This document shows positions 35,529 to 42,447 of a stretch of DNA of 50,564 bases, piece by piece. Position numbers and translations under genes: made by a program. Origin of the DNA: an uncultured Clostridia bacterium (GTDB lineage: Bacteria; Bacillota; Clostridia; Christensenellales; Aristaeellaceae); NCBI GenBank assembly GCA_947166705.1, contig CAMVFE010000015.1, positions 1 through 50,564 on the forward strand, read 5' to 3'. Below the pieces are notes generated by a model. It saw only the letters and a program-made list of their open reading frames with translations, was not told the DNA's origin and did not search any database. The stretch's first letter is position 1; each line of letters starts with the position of its first letter.

Positions 35529-35564
35529 AGGATTTTGTCCCTCTTTCGGAAAGGAGGTTTCCGC

Positions 35565-35921
35565 ATGGAACAGGATTTTGGCGAACGGCTTCGCATGCTT
35601 CGCCGCCGCCGGGGAATGACGCAGGTCGATCTTGCCCGGGCTGTGGGGATCACCGTGCAGACGGTCGTCCGCTACGAAAGCCTTCATTCGCATGAGGAGC
35701 TTCGCCCCGCCCGGCTGAAGGCCCTCGCCGGGGCGCTGAATGTCGATACGGCCGAGCTCGCAGGCGAAGCCGCTCCCGAAGACGAGGAGATCGCTGTGCT
35801 GACCCGCGGGCTGCGGAGGATGGATCCCGCCCGGCGGGAAAACCTGATCGCTCTGATGATGCCCCTCATCGAACAGTATCGGCGGGAGGAGGATGAGGAT
35901 GGCGGGCCTTCCCTTTCCTGA
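35565..35921 (+). CDS. XRE-family HTH repressor (ImmR-like)
   Basis: A 118-residue DNA-binding protein. The helix-turn-helix (about residues 5-60) reads FGERLRMLRRRRGMTQVDLA followed by VGITVQTVVRYE. The C-terminal half is acidic and probably mediates dimer formation. Length and position match ImmR-type repressors of integrative elements, which are encoded just before an ImmA protease. The ATG has a perfect AAAGGAGG. Its 3' end overlaps the protease gene by 23 bases. It likely represses the divergent sigma-like gene and itself through the GCACAA repeats (inference). Confidence 0.88.
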   Translation: MEQDFGERLRMLRRRRGMTQVDLARAVGITVQTVVRYESLHSHEELRPARLKALAGALNVDTAELAGEAAPEDEEIAVLTRGLRRMDPARRENLIALMMPLIEQYRREEDEDGGPSLS

Positions 35922-36723
35922 CGCGCCCCGCCGCCGGGAGGCGGTTGTCCTCGCCTGCAGGGTTCTCCTGGCCAATCAGGTGCGCCTGCTCCCCCCTGAT
36001 CCGGAGGCGCTTGCCCGCGGCATGGGCTTTTCCCTGTGCCCCCTGTCCGCCCTCCCGGCTCCGGAGGAGGCCGGGGCGGTTTCATCGCCGCGCGGTCCGG
36101 AGGAGGCCTTCACGCTGTCCGGCCGCGGCCGCTTCTGGATCGTTTACCGGGACGGCATTCCTTCCGCGGAGCGGATCCGCTTTTCCGTCTTTCACGAATT
36201 CGGGCACATCCTGATGCGGCATTTTGATTTCGGCGCCCCCTCCGCCCTGACGGACCGGCAGCTCCGCCTGCTGGAGGCGGAAGCCGATATCTTCGCGCGC
36301 AATTTTATCTGCCCGCCGCCCGTGCTGGCCCTGATGCGCCCCGCAAAGGACGATGCCGCCCGGGGCGCCCTCTTCGGCCTGAGCCGGAGCGCCTGGCGGG
36401 TGCGCAGGCTGACCGCGGCCGGCGATCTTCGCCTGATCCCCGGCCCCCTGGCGGACGGCGTCCGCCTTCAGTTCCGGGACTATATGTTCGGCCGCCGCTG
36501 CCGGGAATGCGGCGCCGTCTTTACCGACGAGGCCGCCGCCGGGCGCTGTCCGCGGTGCGGCTGCCGCTTCCTGCTCTGGAATCCCGCGCTGGAAAGCCGG
36601 GAGGAAGCGGCGGGGCGCCGGCATACCGCCGGCGCCCGCCCCGAAGATCTCGCTCCCCCCGCCGCCGGATCCCGCTCCGTGGATCTGACCCGGTACTGGG
36701 AGCTTTTGAACAGCGGCCGCTGA
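35899..36723 (+). CDS. ImmA/IrrE family metallopeptidase with C-terminal zinc ribbon
   Basis: A 274-residue zinc protease. The HEFGH motif is at residues 99-103 in VFHEFGHILMRH, and a downstream EAEADIFARNF provides the third ligand. ImmA-type proteases cleave the partner repressor when a signal arrives. After a linker a four-Cys zinc ribbon appears (CRECG and CPRCGC, about residues 197-218), not typical of ImmA itself, then a disordered Pro/Ala-rich tail. The ATG at 35899 has AGGAGG 6 bases before it, better than the ATG at 35893. The stop is 2 bases from the convergent stop of the GerMN lipoprotein gene, so there is no room for a terminator. Confidence 0.88.
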   Translation: MAGLPFPDAPRRREAVVLACRVLLANQVRLLPPDPEALARGMGFSLCPLSALPAPEEAGAVSSPRGPEEAFTLSGRGRFWIVYRDGIPSAERIRFSVFHEFGHILMRHFDFGAPSALTDRQLRLLEAEADIFARNFICPPPVLALMRPAKDDAARGALFGLSRSAWRVRRLTAAGDLRLIPGPLADGVRLQFRDYMFGRRCRECGAVFTDEAAAGRCPRCGCRFLLWNPALESREEAAGRRHTAGARPEDLAPPAAGSRSVDLTRYWELLNSGR

Positions 36724-36725
36724 TT

Positions 36726-38279
36726 TTACCCGAAGCTCTCCTCGCAAAGGCCGGTGTTCATATCAAAGCTCCCGGCCCAGAAGATCACCCCGGCGATCGT
36801 TTCCACCTGTTCTCCCTCAAAAAAGAAGCAGACCTTCCTGGCGCCCGTGTTTTCGCAGAGGGTGTTGACCATGCTGTAGCACAGGAGCGTTTCCTTTTCG
36901 CTTCCCCAGCTCTGGATCTCCGCCCGGAAGCTTTCGCTCAGGTTCACCAGCACCCAGTCCCCCTCGAGCGCGATGCCCAGGATATCCTCTTCCTCCACCA
37001 GGTCCGGCAGGGTCGCCTCAAGGCCCTCCGCCCGGTCCCGGATGCCCGGGCCGGCGATCAGCGCGGCCAGCTGCGCCCGGGGGCTGTCCGCCGTCTCCCG
37101 GTCCACGCTTTCCTCCACGGGAACCAGCAGGCCGCCGCGGGCAAAGTACACCGTGGTCCTGCCCATCAGGAAGCGCTCAAAGAGCTCCCGCCGGAACAGG
37201 CCGCTCAGCACCGGGACCGTGCCGAACTTTTCGCTGTCCAGCGTCGTCAGCGGCCTGTCCCCGATCCGGATGGCCACGCCCGCAACCCCCGGGATAAAGG
37301 TCGTCAGGCTGTAGCAGATCGCGGCGGCCAGGCAGGCCTCGTCCACCCCGGAATCCGCCCAGACCTGCTCCGCGTCCTCCCGGAAGGTCAGCGTAATCAT
37401 CCTGCCCCCGTCCACCAGGTCGCTGCAGAGCGGCTCGTAGGCCAGCAGGCCCATCAGGTCCGGAATTTCCGAAACGCCCGTCAGGTACAGGGCGCCGTGG
37501 CTCAGATTCTCCAGAATGGTCGAGGTCATCTGCTGCGGCGTCTGCCCCGGGAAGGTCAGTGTCCGGTTCTCGCAGGTGATGCCCTGCCCGTTCTCGAGGG
37601 GATAGTACAGCGTCAGATAGGAGGTCAGCGGCGTCTCCGCCGCGTTCTGGCCGACCGGCGTGCGCTTGGCCTCCATCTGCTCCCACAGCACCGGCAGGTT
37701 CTCCCCCGGATGGGCGATCAGGCTCCCCATGGCCAGCGTGCCCGTCGTGTCCAGGCCCACGCTCTGCCCGGCGACAAGGACGTTCACGCACCGGACGGTA
37801 TCCATCTCGCACAGCGTGGCCGCCAGGGCCAGGCTCAGGGTGTAGAAGGATCTGTAGCTGAGGCCGAGCGCGGAGGAGCCCAGGTTGACCGTCGCGACGC
37901 CTCCGCTGAACTCCACCGGGTTTTCCCCGTACAGCGTCAGCTCCGTCTCTCCTCCCAGGGAATCCACCTGGTTGTTGCTTGGGTAGCTGAGCAGCTCGCG
38001 GACGACGGCTTCCATCATTTCCGCCTGCAGGATTCCGGGGACGGAAGGCACGTGCTGGGCGGCGAGGTTCAGGCCGTTCTTCCCGGGCAGGTAAAGGGTC
38101 CAGAGCCCTTCCTCCCGGACCATGCGGTCCCCGTCCGGCGCTTCCCAGCCCGGCGCTGCCGGCGGCAGCGTGGGCAGATCGCCGTCCGGCTGTTCCGCCG
38201 GCCGGCGCGCGCATCCCGCCAGGCAGAGCATGGCCGTCAGGAAGGCCGCGAGGCGCAGGATCATTTTTCTCCCGTTCAT
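36726..38279 (-). CDS. Lipoprotein with two GerMN domains
   Basis: A 517-residue lipoprotein: the lipobox LAGC gives a lipidated Cys near residue 23. Two GerMN domains follow (about 70-180 and about 365-500); the typical LSYP...VYF/L-strand pattern and NLSESF or NLGSSAL segments are visible. GerMN domains occur in the spore-germination and sporulation protein GerM and in the actinobacterial lipoprotein LpqB. The ATG overlaps the stop of the histidine kinase gene (ATGA). A second ATG five codons on has GGGAG before it and is an alternative start. Its place after the kinase suggests a surface partner of that sensor. Confidence 0.88.
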   Translation of the reverse strand: MNGRKMILRLAAFLTAMLCLAGCARRPAEQPDGDLPTLPPAAPGWEAPDGDRMVREEGLWTLYLPGKNGLNLAAQHVPSVPGILQAEMMEAVVRELLSYPSNNQVDSLGGETELTLYGENPVEFSGGVATVNLGSSALGLSYRSFYTLSLALAATLCEMDTVRCVNVLVAGQSVGLDTTGTLAMGSLIAHPGENLPVLWEQMEAKRTPVGQNAAETPLTSYLTLYYPLENGQGITCENRTLTFPGQTPQQMTSTILENLSHGALYLTGVSEIPDLMGLLAYEPLCSDLVDGGRMITLTFREDAEQVWADSGVDEACLAAAICYSLTTFIPGVAGVAIRIGDRPLTTLDSEKFGTVPVLSGLFRRELFERFLMGRTTVYFARGGLLVPVEESVDRETADSPRAQLAALIAGPGIRDRAEGLEATLPDLVEEEDILGIALEGDWVLVNLSESFRAEIQSWGSEKETLLCYSMVNTLCENTGARKVCFFFEGEQVETIAGVIFWAGSFDMNTGLCEESFG

Positions 38280-39766
38280 ACGGCGCCCGCCCCCTTTCCG
38301 TTCCGGGGCAGCTCCACCACAAAGCAGCTGCCCTTTCCGGGCTCGCTCTCCACGTAGACCTGTCCCTGATGCATCCCGACCAGCTGGCGAACGATGCTCA
38401 GCCCCAGGCCCGTGCCGCCGGTTTCCCGGCTCCGGGCCTTGTCCACGCGGTAGAAGCGGTCGAAGATATGCTCCTGGTCCTCCGGGGGAATGCCCACGCC
38501 GTTGTCCCGGACCCGCCAGATGGCCTGGTCGTTCTTCTCCTCGAGGGACACGTGGATTTCGCCCCCGTCCTGGGTGTATTTCATCGCGTTGTCAATCAGG
38601 TTGTACAGCACCTGGTTCAGCTTCGTCCGGTCCCCGCGGATCCGGAGATCCGGCGCCACGCTGCTCTCCAGCCGCTGCCCGCGCTTCCGGGCCGCGGGCG
38701 TCAGCAGCCGGACCGTTTCCTCCGTCAGGCCGCTCAGATCGATCTCCTCCATCTTCAGCGCGTCGCTCTTGTTGTCCATCCGGGTCAGGGTCAGCAGGTC
38801 CGTGATGATGCCCGTCAGCCGGTCAATCTCATGGTTCATGTCCGCCATGAACTCCTCCCGGACCTCCCCGGGCATGTCCGGCTGGTACATCATGGTCTCC
38901 AGCAGGATCTTCATCGTCGCCAGCGGCGTCTTCAGCTCATGGCTGGCGTTGGAGACGAACTGGTTTCTGGACCGGTCCAGGTTCTCCAGCTGGGCGGCCA
39001 TGGTATTGTAGTTCTCCGCCAGCTGGCGAAGCTCGCCGCTGCCCTTCTCCGGAACGCGCACGCTCAGATCGCCCTTCCCCATCTTCCGCATGGTTCGGCT
39101 GAGGTTCACGATGGGGGTGGTCAGCAGCCGGCTCAGGAAAAGGGCCAGGATCAGCGCCGCCACCGCGATGACGATAAAGACCGTGTTCAGCTGCGAGCTG
39201 ACCGCGTTCAGGGAGTCCACCATTCCCTGGATGCGGCTCACGTACAGCAGCACGCCGTTGCGCCCCCGGGGCCCGAGCAGCTCGTGGGCTCCGTAAGCCA
39301 CGTATTCCGCCCCGCTCTCGCCGCTCATCCTTTCCACGGTTTCCCCGCCCGGCTGATGCATCCCGTAGGCGCTGGTCTCGTCCAGCATCAGCACCCGCAG
39401 CACCTCCGGCAGCGGCAGCCGCTGCCCGCAGAGGGCGTTGAAGCTGTCGAACTGCACCTTTCCGTCCGTATCCAGCAGCAGCAGGCGTCCGTTCAGCCCC
39501 TCCGCCGACTCCCGGAGCCGGTTGTTCAGCGCGGCGCTGTCAGCCGTCTGCATCATCGGCCCGAAAACGCCCGCCAGGTTCTCCGCCGCCTGGGTATCCT
39601 CCCGGGTCCGCTGCTCCGTCAGATAGTTGCTGACCAAGCCCGTCAGGTTCGTTGCAGCCACCAGGAAGGAAACTCCCACCACGACAAAAAAGGCCAGCAG
39701 GATTTTGACCCTGATGCTGGCCCAGAAGGGAACTTTCTCAGTCCTGATCCGTGAAATAGTAACCAA
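38276..39766 (-). CDS. Sensor histidine kinase, two transmembrane segments with HAMP
   Basis: A 496-residue membrane kinase: helix 1 (about 17-42), an extracellular sensor region of about 150 residues, helix 2 (about 193-217), HAMP, HisKA with SHELKTPL (phosphorylated His276), and a HATPase domain with NLIDNAMKYT, DNGVGIP and GTGLGLSIV. It would phosphorylate the response regulator encoded just upstream. No ATG is available; the TTG at 39766 overlaps the regulator gene by 29 bases. A TTG at 39814, with GAGGGAG near it, would overlap by 77 bases. The start is therefore uncertain. Confidence 0.92.
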   Translation of the reverse strand: MVTISRIRTEKVPFWASIRVKILLAFFVVVGVSFLVAATNLTGLVSNYLTEQRTREDTQAAENLAGVFGPMMQTADSAALNNRLRESAEGLNGRLLLLDTDGKVQFDSFNALCGQRLPLPEVLRVLMLDETSAYGMHQPGGETVERMSGESGAEYVAYGAHELLGPRGRNGVLLYVSRIQGMVDSLNAVSSQLNTVFIVIAVAALILALFLSRLLTTPIVNLSRTMRKMGKGDLSVRVPEKGSGELRQLAENYNTMAAQLENLDRSRNQFVSNASHELKTPLATMKILLETMMYQPDMPGEVREEFMADMNHEIDRLTGIITDLLTLTRMDNKSDALKMEEIDLSGLTEETVRLLTPAARKRGQRLESSVAPDLRIRGDRTKLNQVLYNLIDNAMKYTQDGGEIHVSLEEKNDQAIWRVRDNGVGIPPEDQEHIFDRFYRVDKARSRETGGTGLGLSIVRQLVGMHQGQVYVESEPGKGSCFVVELPRNGKGAGAV

Positions 39767-40430
39767 CCCCCCACTTGGTGAAGATGAACTCCGGTTTGGT
39801 CGTATCCCGTTCAATCTTCTCCCTCAGGCGTCGGATATGGACGTCCACCGTCCTCGCGTCCCCGGCGTAATCGTATTTCCACACGGTTTCCAGCATCTGT
39901 TCCCGGCTGAAGACCGTGCCGCGGTTGGTCACGAACAGCTGCAGCAGGTCAAATTCCTTCGCCGTCAGCTTGATGTCCTTCCCGCCCAGCGTCACGCTTC
40001 TCTTGACCAGATTGACATCCATGTCGTGGACGCGGATGATCCGCTGCTCCTGCTGCTGCATGCCGGCGGACACGCGGCGGAAAATCGTCTTGATCCTGGC
40101 CTTGACCTCCAGGATGTTGAAGGGCTTGGTCATATAGTCGTCCGCGCCGTATTCCAGGCCCAGGATCTTGTCCATATCCTCGCCCTTGGCGGTCAGCATG
40201 ATGATCGGAACATCGCTGGTTTCGCGGATCCGCTGACAGACCTCGATCCCGTCCTTCTTCGGCAGCATGACGTCCAGCAGGATCAGGTCGTAGGCGCTCT
40301 CCTCGAACTTCTTCAGCGCCTCCTCGCCGTCCGTGGCGCTGTCCGTCTCGTATCCTTCCTGCTCCAGCGTATATTTCAGCCCCTTCAGGATCAGAGGCTC
40401 ATCATCCACCAGAAGAATGCGCTTCGCCAA
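39738..40430 (-). CDS. OmpR/PhoB-family response regulator
   Basis: A 230-residue regulator with a receiver domain (phosphorylation site Asp53 in LLDVMLP, acidic pair VDDE, Lys in MTKPFN) and a winged-helix DNA-binding domain (about 130-228; TAKEFDLLQLF, RTVDVHIRRLREKI, GVGYYF). I chose the TTG at 40430 because AAAGGG lies 8 bases before it and the product then begins MAKRILLVDDE, the standard form. It is the first gene of the regulator-kinase-lipoprotein operon, with a promoter and direct repeats upstream. Confidence 0.95.
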   Translation of the reverse strand: MAKRILLVDDEPLILKGLKYTLEQEGYETDSATDGEEALKKFEESAYDLILLDVMLPKKDGIEVCQRIRETSDVPIIMLTAKGEDMDKILGLEYGADDYMTKPFNILEVKARIKTIFRRVSAGMQQQEQRIIRVHDMDVNLVKRSVTLGGKDIKLTAKEFDLLQLFVTNRGTVFSREQMLETVWKYDYAGDARTVDVHIRRLREKIERDTTKPEFIFTKWGVGYYFTDQD

Positions 40431-40463
40431 TGCCAACACCCTTTCGTCACCAATTCTCCGTTG

Positions 40464-40505
40464 ATTTTATTACATTTTTTCTGAAATTGCAAGCTTTTTG
40501 TTACA
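40464..40505 (-). promoter_or_regulatory. Promoter of the two-component operon with direct repeats
   Basis: TTGCAA (40492-40487), 17 bases and TAAAAT (40469-40464) on the minus strand. TGTAAYAAAA occurs twice in the same direction (40505-40496 and 40474-40465), 31 bases apart, close to three helical turns. OmpR-type regulators bind direct repeats on one face of DNA, so autoregulation is plausible. Confidence 0.65.
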
Positions 40506-40727
40506 TTATTCAGTCGGAATCCGCTCAGAATATTTATTATAACGATACATTTCCGGCTTCACCCGCGGGCGCGGCGCCGCTTTCCGCCCGGTTTTCCCTT
40601 CCGTCCTTTTGCGGGCGCGGAGGGCGGTTATTTCCCGATATGAGCCGGCGCCGTCCTTCCCGTCCCCTTCCGGGCGCGGAGGGCCGGAATCATCCGTTCA
40701 TATCCTTCATATTCCGCGGATATCGTC

Positions 40728-40756
40728 TGTACAGGTCCCTCCCGCGGCGCTATACT
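40728..40756 (+). promoter_or_regulatory. Probable promoter upstream of the terminator leader
   Basis: TGTACA (40728-40733), 17 bases and TATACT (40751-40756). The gap 40431-40904 holds the two-component promoter, this promoter, the terminator at 40771-40825 and the ribosome binding site of the next gene; nothing else stands out. Confidence 0.5.
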
Positions 40757-40770
40757 GACAGGGTAAAAGC

Positions 40771-40825
40771 AGGATGAAGATCCCGCGGTTCGAAGCGGCG
40801 GACCGCGGTTTTCTTCATCCTTTTT
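40771..40825 (+). terminator. Strong terminator upstream of the phage-like small gene
   Basis: A 10-bp outer stem AGGATGAAGA/TCTTCATCCT and a 7-bp inner stem CCGCGGT/ACCGCGG are followed by TTTTT. It starts about 8 bases after the predicted transcription start, so nearly all transcripts from that promoter would be about 60 bases long. It is either a small stable RNA or an attenuator for the gene at 40905. Confidence 0.8.
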
Positions 40826-40904
40826 GATTCCCTTCCGCGCTTTCGTTCCGTATCCCGGATTCCCGGAGCGCGGCCCACCCCATGCCCGAAAGGAGAAATG
40901 CCTG

Positions 40905-41291
40905 ATGAAAAACCGTTCCGCCGCCCCCACCCTTTTTTCCCTGGATACCTCCGTCTCCCTGTCCCAGGAGCTGAATTTATCCTCCGCCCCCCTGCTGCGG
41001 AAGGCGGCGGCGGGAGGGCTCTCCTCCCCCGGCCGCGCCTTCGCGGGTCCTCCGGAGCCCGAGGAGCTGCTGGCCCTCGCCGTCGTCGGCCAGGCCGTGG
41101 AGGACTGGCGCCTCGCCCGGAGCATCCTGCGCCGCGTTCCGGATCATCCGCGCGCCGCCTGTCTGAAGCGCGATGCGGAGCGCTTCTTCCGTTCCCGCTG
41201 GTTCCGCGTCCTGGTGGATCTGGACGGCCGCGCCCTCCTCTCCCGGCTCCGCAGGGAGGCGGAGAGCCTTGCGGAATCCGGCCGTTCATGA
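40905..41291 (+). CDS. Small phage-associated hypothetical protein
   Basis: A 128-residue cytoplasmic protein. The N-terminal 50 residues are low in complexity. The C-terminal part (about 55-125) is helical, with an AERFFRSRWFRVLVDLDG segment, a pattern I recall in small proteins carried by clostridial phages next to DUF1492-type regulators; this is from memory. AAAGGAG lies 9 bases before the ATG. No function can be given. It sits behind a terminator, so it may be expressed only under special conditions. Confidence 0.6.
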   Translation: MKNRSAAPTLFSLDTSVSLSQELNLSSAPLLRKAAAGGLSSPGRAFAGPPEPEELLALAVVGQAVEDWRLARSILRRVPDHPRAACLKRDAERFFRSRWFRVLVDLDGRALLSRLRREAESLAESGRS

Positions 41292-41297
41292 TATGAT
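41269..41297 (+). promoter_or_regulatory. Promoter of the alpha/beta hydrolase gene
   Basis: TTGCGG (41269-41274), 17 bases and TATGAT (41292-41297); the -35 lies inside the end of the preceding gene. Confidence 0.5.
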
Positions 41298-41395
41298 CAG
41301 GCCATGTTAAGCGCCGCTCCCGGCGCGCCGGCGGGCGGTTTCCCCGTTCCCGGAGAGAATCTGAATACGCGTCCCATGTTGAGGAGGTTCTGAAG

Positions 41396-42382
41396 ATGCC
41401 GTCCCTTTTTCATGACACAGGCCTGGTTTACGCGGAGCATTACGCGGAGACGATGAATCGGGAGGTGCTCCCCTCTTTGCGGCGGCGCTGCCGTTTCCTG
41501 ACGGTCTCCGGCGCGGGGCGGAAGCCCCTGGCGGCCTTCCGGTACGACGCGGATCAGCCGCGGGGGACGGTCGTCGTGCTGCACGGCTTTACGGAATGCG
41601 CGGAAAAGTACAGCGAGCTGATCTTCAGCCTGCTCCGCGGCGGCTTCAGCGTCCTGGCCTACGACCAGCGGGGGCACGGCGCCTCCTGGCGGGATGAGCG
41701 GATCGCCGATATCTCCCTGACCCATGTCGGGCGTTTTCAGGAATATGTGGACGATCTGGACGCGGTCTGCGCCCAGGCGCTCTCCGGGATGCCGAAGCCC
41801 TGGCTGCTCTTCGGCCATTCCATGGGCGGAGCCGTCGCCTGCGCCTTTCTGGAGGACCGTCCGGGCCTGTTTGAAAAGGCCGCCCTCTGCGCGCCCATGA
41901 TCGCGCCGCAGCGCGGCGGAATGCCCCTGTGGGCCGGCAAGGCGATGTGCCTGGCGGCCGGGCTGCTCGGGCAGTCGCGGAAGCGGATCCCCATGAGCCG
42001 CCCCTGGTCCGGGCCGGAGGACTTCGCTTCCTCCTGCGCCACCGGGAAGGAGCGCTTCGACTGGTTCGACGCCCTGCGCGTCAGCACCGAAAGGTACCAT
42101 AACAACGGCCCGACCTTCTCCTGGACGCTGGAGGCCTTCCGGGTCACGGGCCGGCTGCTCGCCCCGGGAGCGCCGGAAAAGGTGCGCGTCCCGGTCCGCA
42201 TTTACACCGCGGAGGACGACAATCAGGTGCTCCCCGAATTTCAGGAGCAGCTGGCGGCCCGGCTTCCCGAAGGGCGGAGAGCCCTGGTTCCCGGCTCGAA
42301 GCATGAAATCTACCGCTCCCCGGACGCGGTGCTCTTCCCCTGGTGGCAGGAAATTCTCGGCTTTTACGCCGGGAAAGCCTGA
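41396..42382 (+). CDS. Alpha/beta hydrolase, lysophospholipase/monoacylglycerol lipase type
   Basis: A 328-residue cytoplasmic hydrolase of the Hydrolase_4 group. VVLHGFTE carries the oxyanion-hole HG motif. The nucleophile Ser is in GHSMGG (about residue 142), the acid Asp is probably in YTAEDDN near 268, and the His is in SKHEIY near 302. YDQRGHGAS is typical of lysophospholipase L2 and monoglyceride lipases, which cut one fatty-acid ester from a lipid. The start has GAGGAGG 8 bases before it. It is followed by a terminator that mainly serves the opposite strand. Confidence 0.9.
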   Translation: MPSLFHDTGLVYAEHYAETMNREVLPSLRRRCRFLTVSGAGRKPLAAFRYDADQPRGTVVVLHGFTECAEKYSELIFSLLRGGFSVLAYDQRGHGASWRDERIADISLTHVGRFQEYVDDLDAVCAQALSGMPKPWLLFGHSMGGAVACAFLEDRPGLFEKAALCAPMIAPQRGGMPLWAGKAMCLAAGLLGQSRKRIPMSRPWSGPEDFASSCATGKERFDWFDALRVSTERYHNNGPTFSWTLEAFRVTGRLLAPGAPEKVRVPVRIYTAEDDNQVLPEFQEQLAARLPEGRRALVPGSKHEIYRSPDAVLFPWWQEILGFYAGKA

Positions 42383-42400
42383 TCTCCTGAAAACCGCGTA

Positions 42401-42428
42401 AAAAAACCGGCCCTTCACAAGGCCGGTT
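42401..42428 (-). terminator. Terminator of the NAGPA-Lgt operon
   Basis: AACCGGCC/GGCCGGTT with an 8-base loop, followed on the minus strand by a run of T (42406-42401). It lies between convergent genes. Confidence 0.85.
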
Positions 42429-42447
42429 CAGACCGCTCAGCATGGCC

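Noticed and set aside
34814-36723. Complete prophage or integrative element
   Set aside because: Only a repressor, a protease and a sigma-like regulator are present; no integrase, attachment repeats, replication or structural genes are seen nearby.
40783-40801. tRNA T-arm-like stretch with GGTTCGAA
   Set aside because: No acceptor, D or anticodon arms are present around it; the bases pair better as part of the terminator.
40774-40827. 17-codon ORF (MKIPRFEAADRGFLHPF) within the terminator hairpin
   Set aside because: It has no proper ribosome binding site (GCAGG touches the ATG) and no codon bias; its reading frame follows from the hairpin sequence itself.
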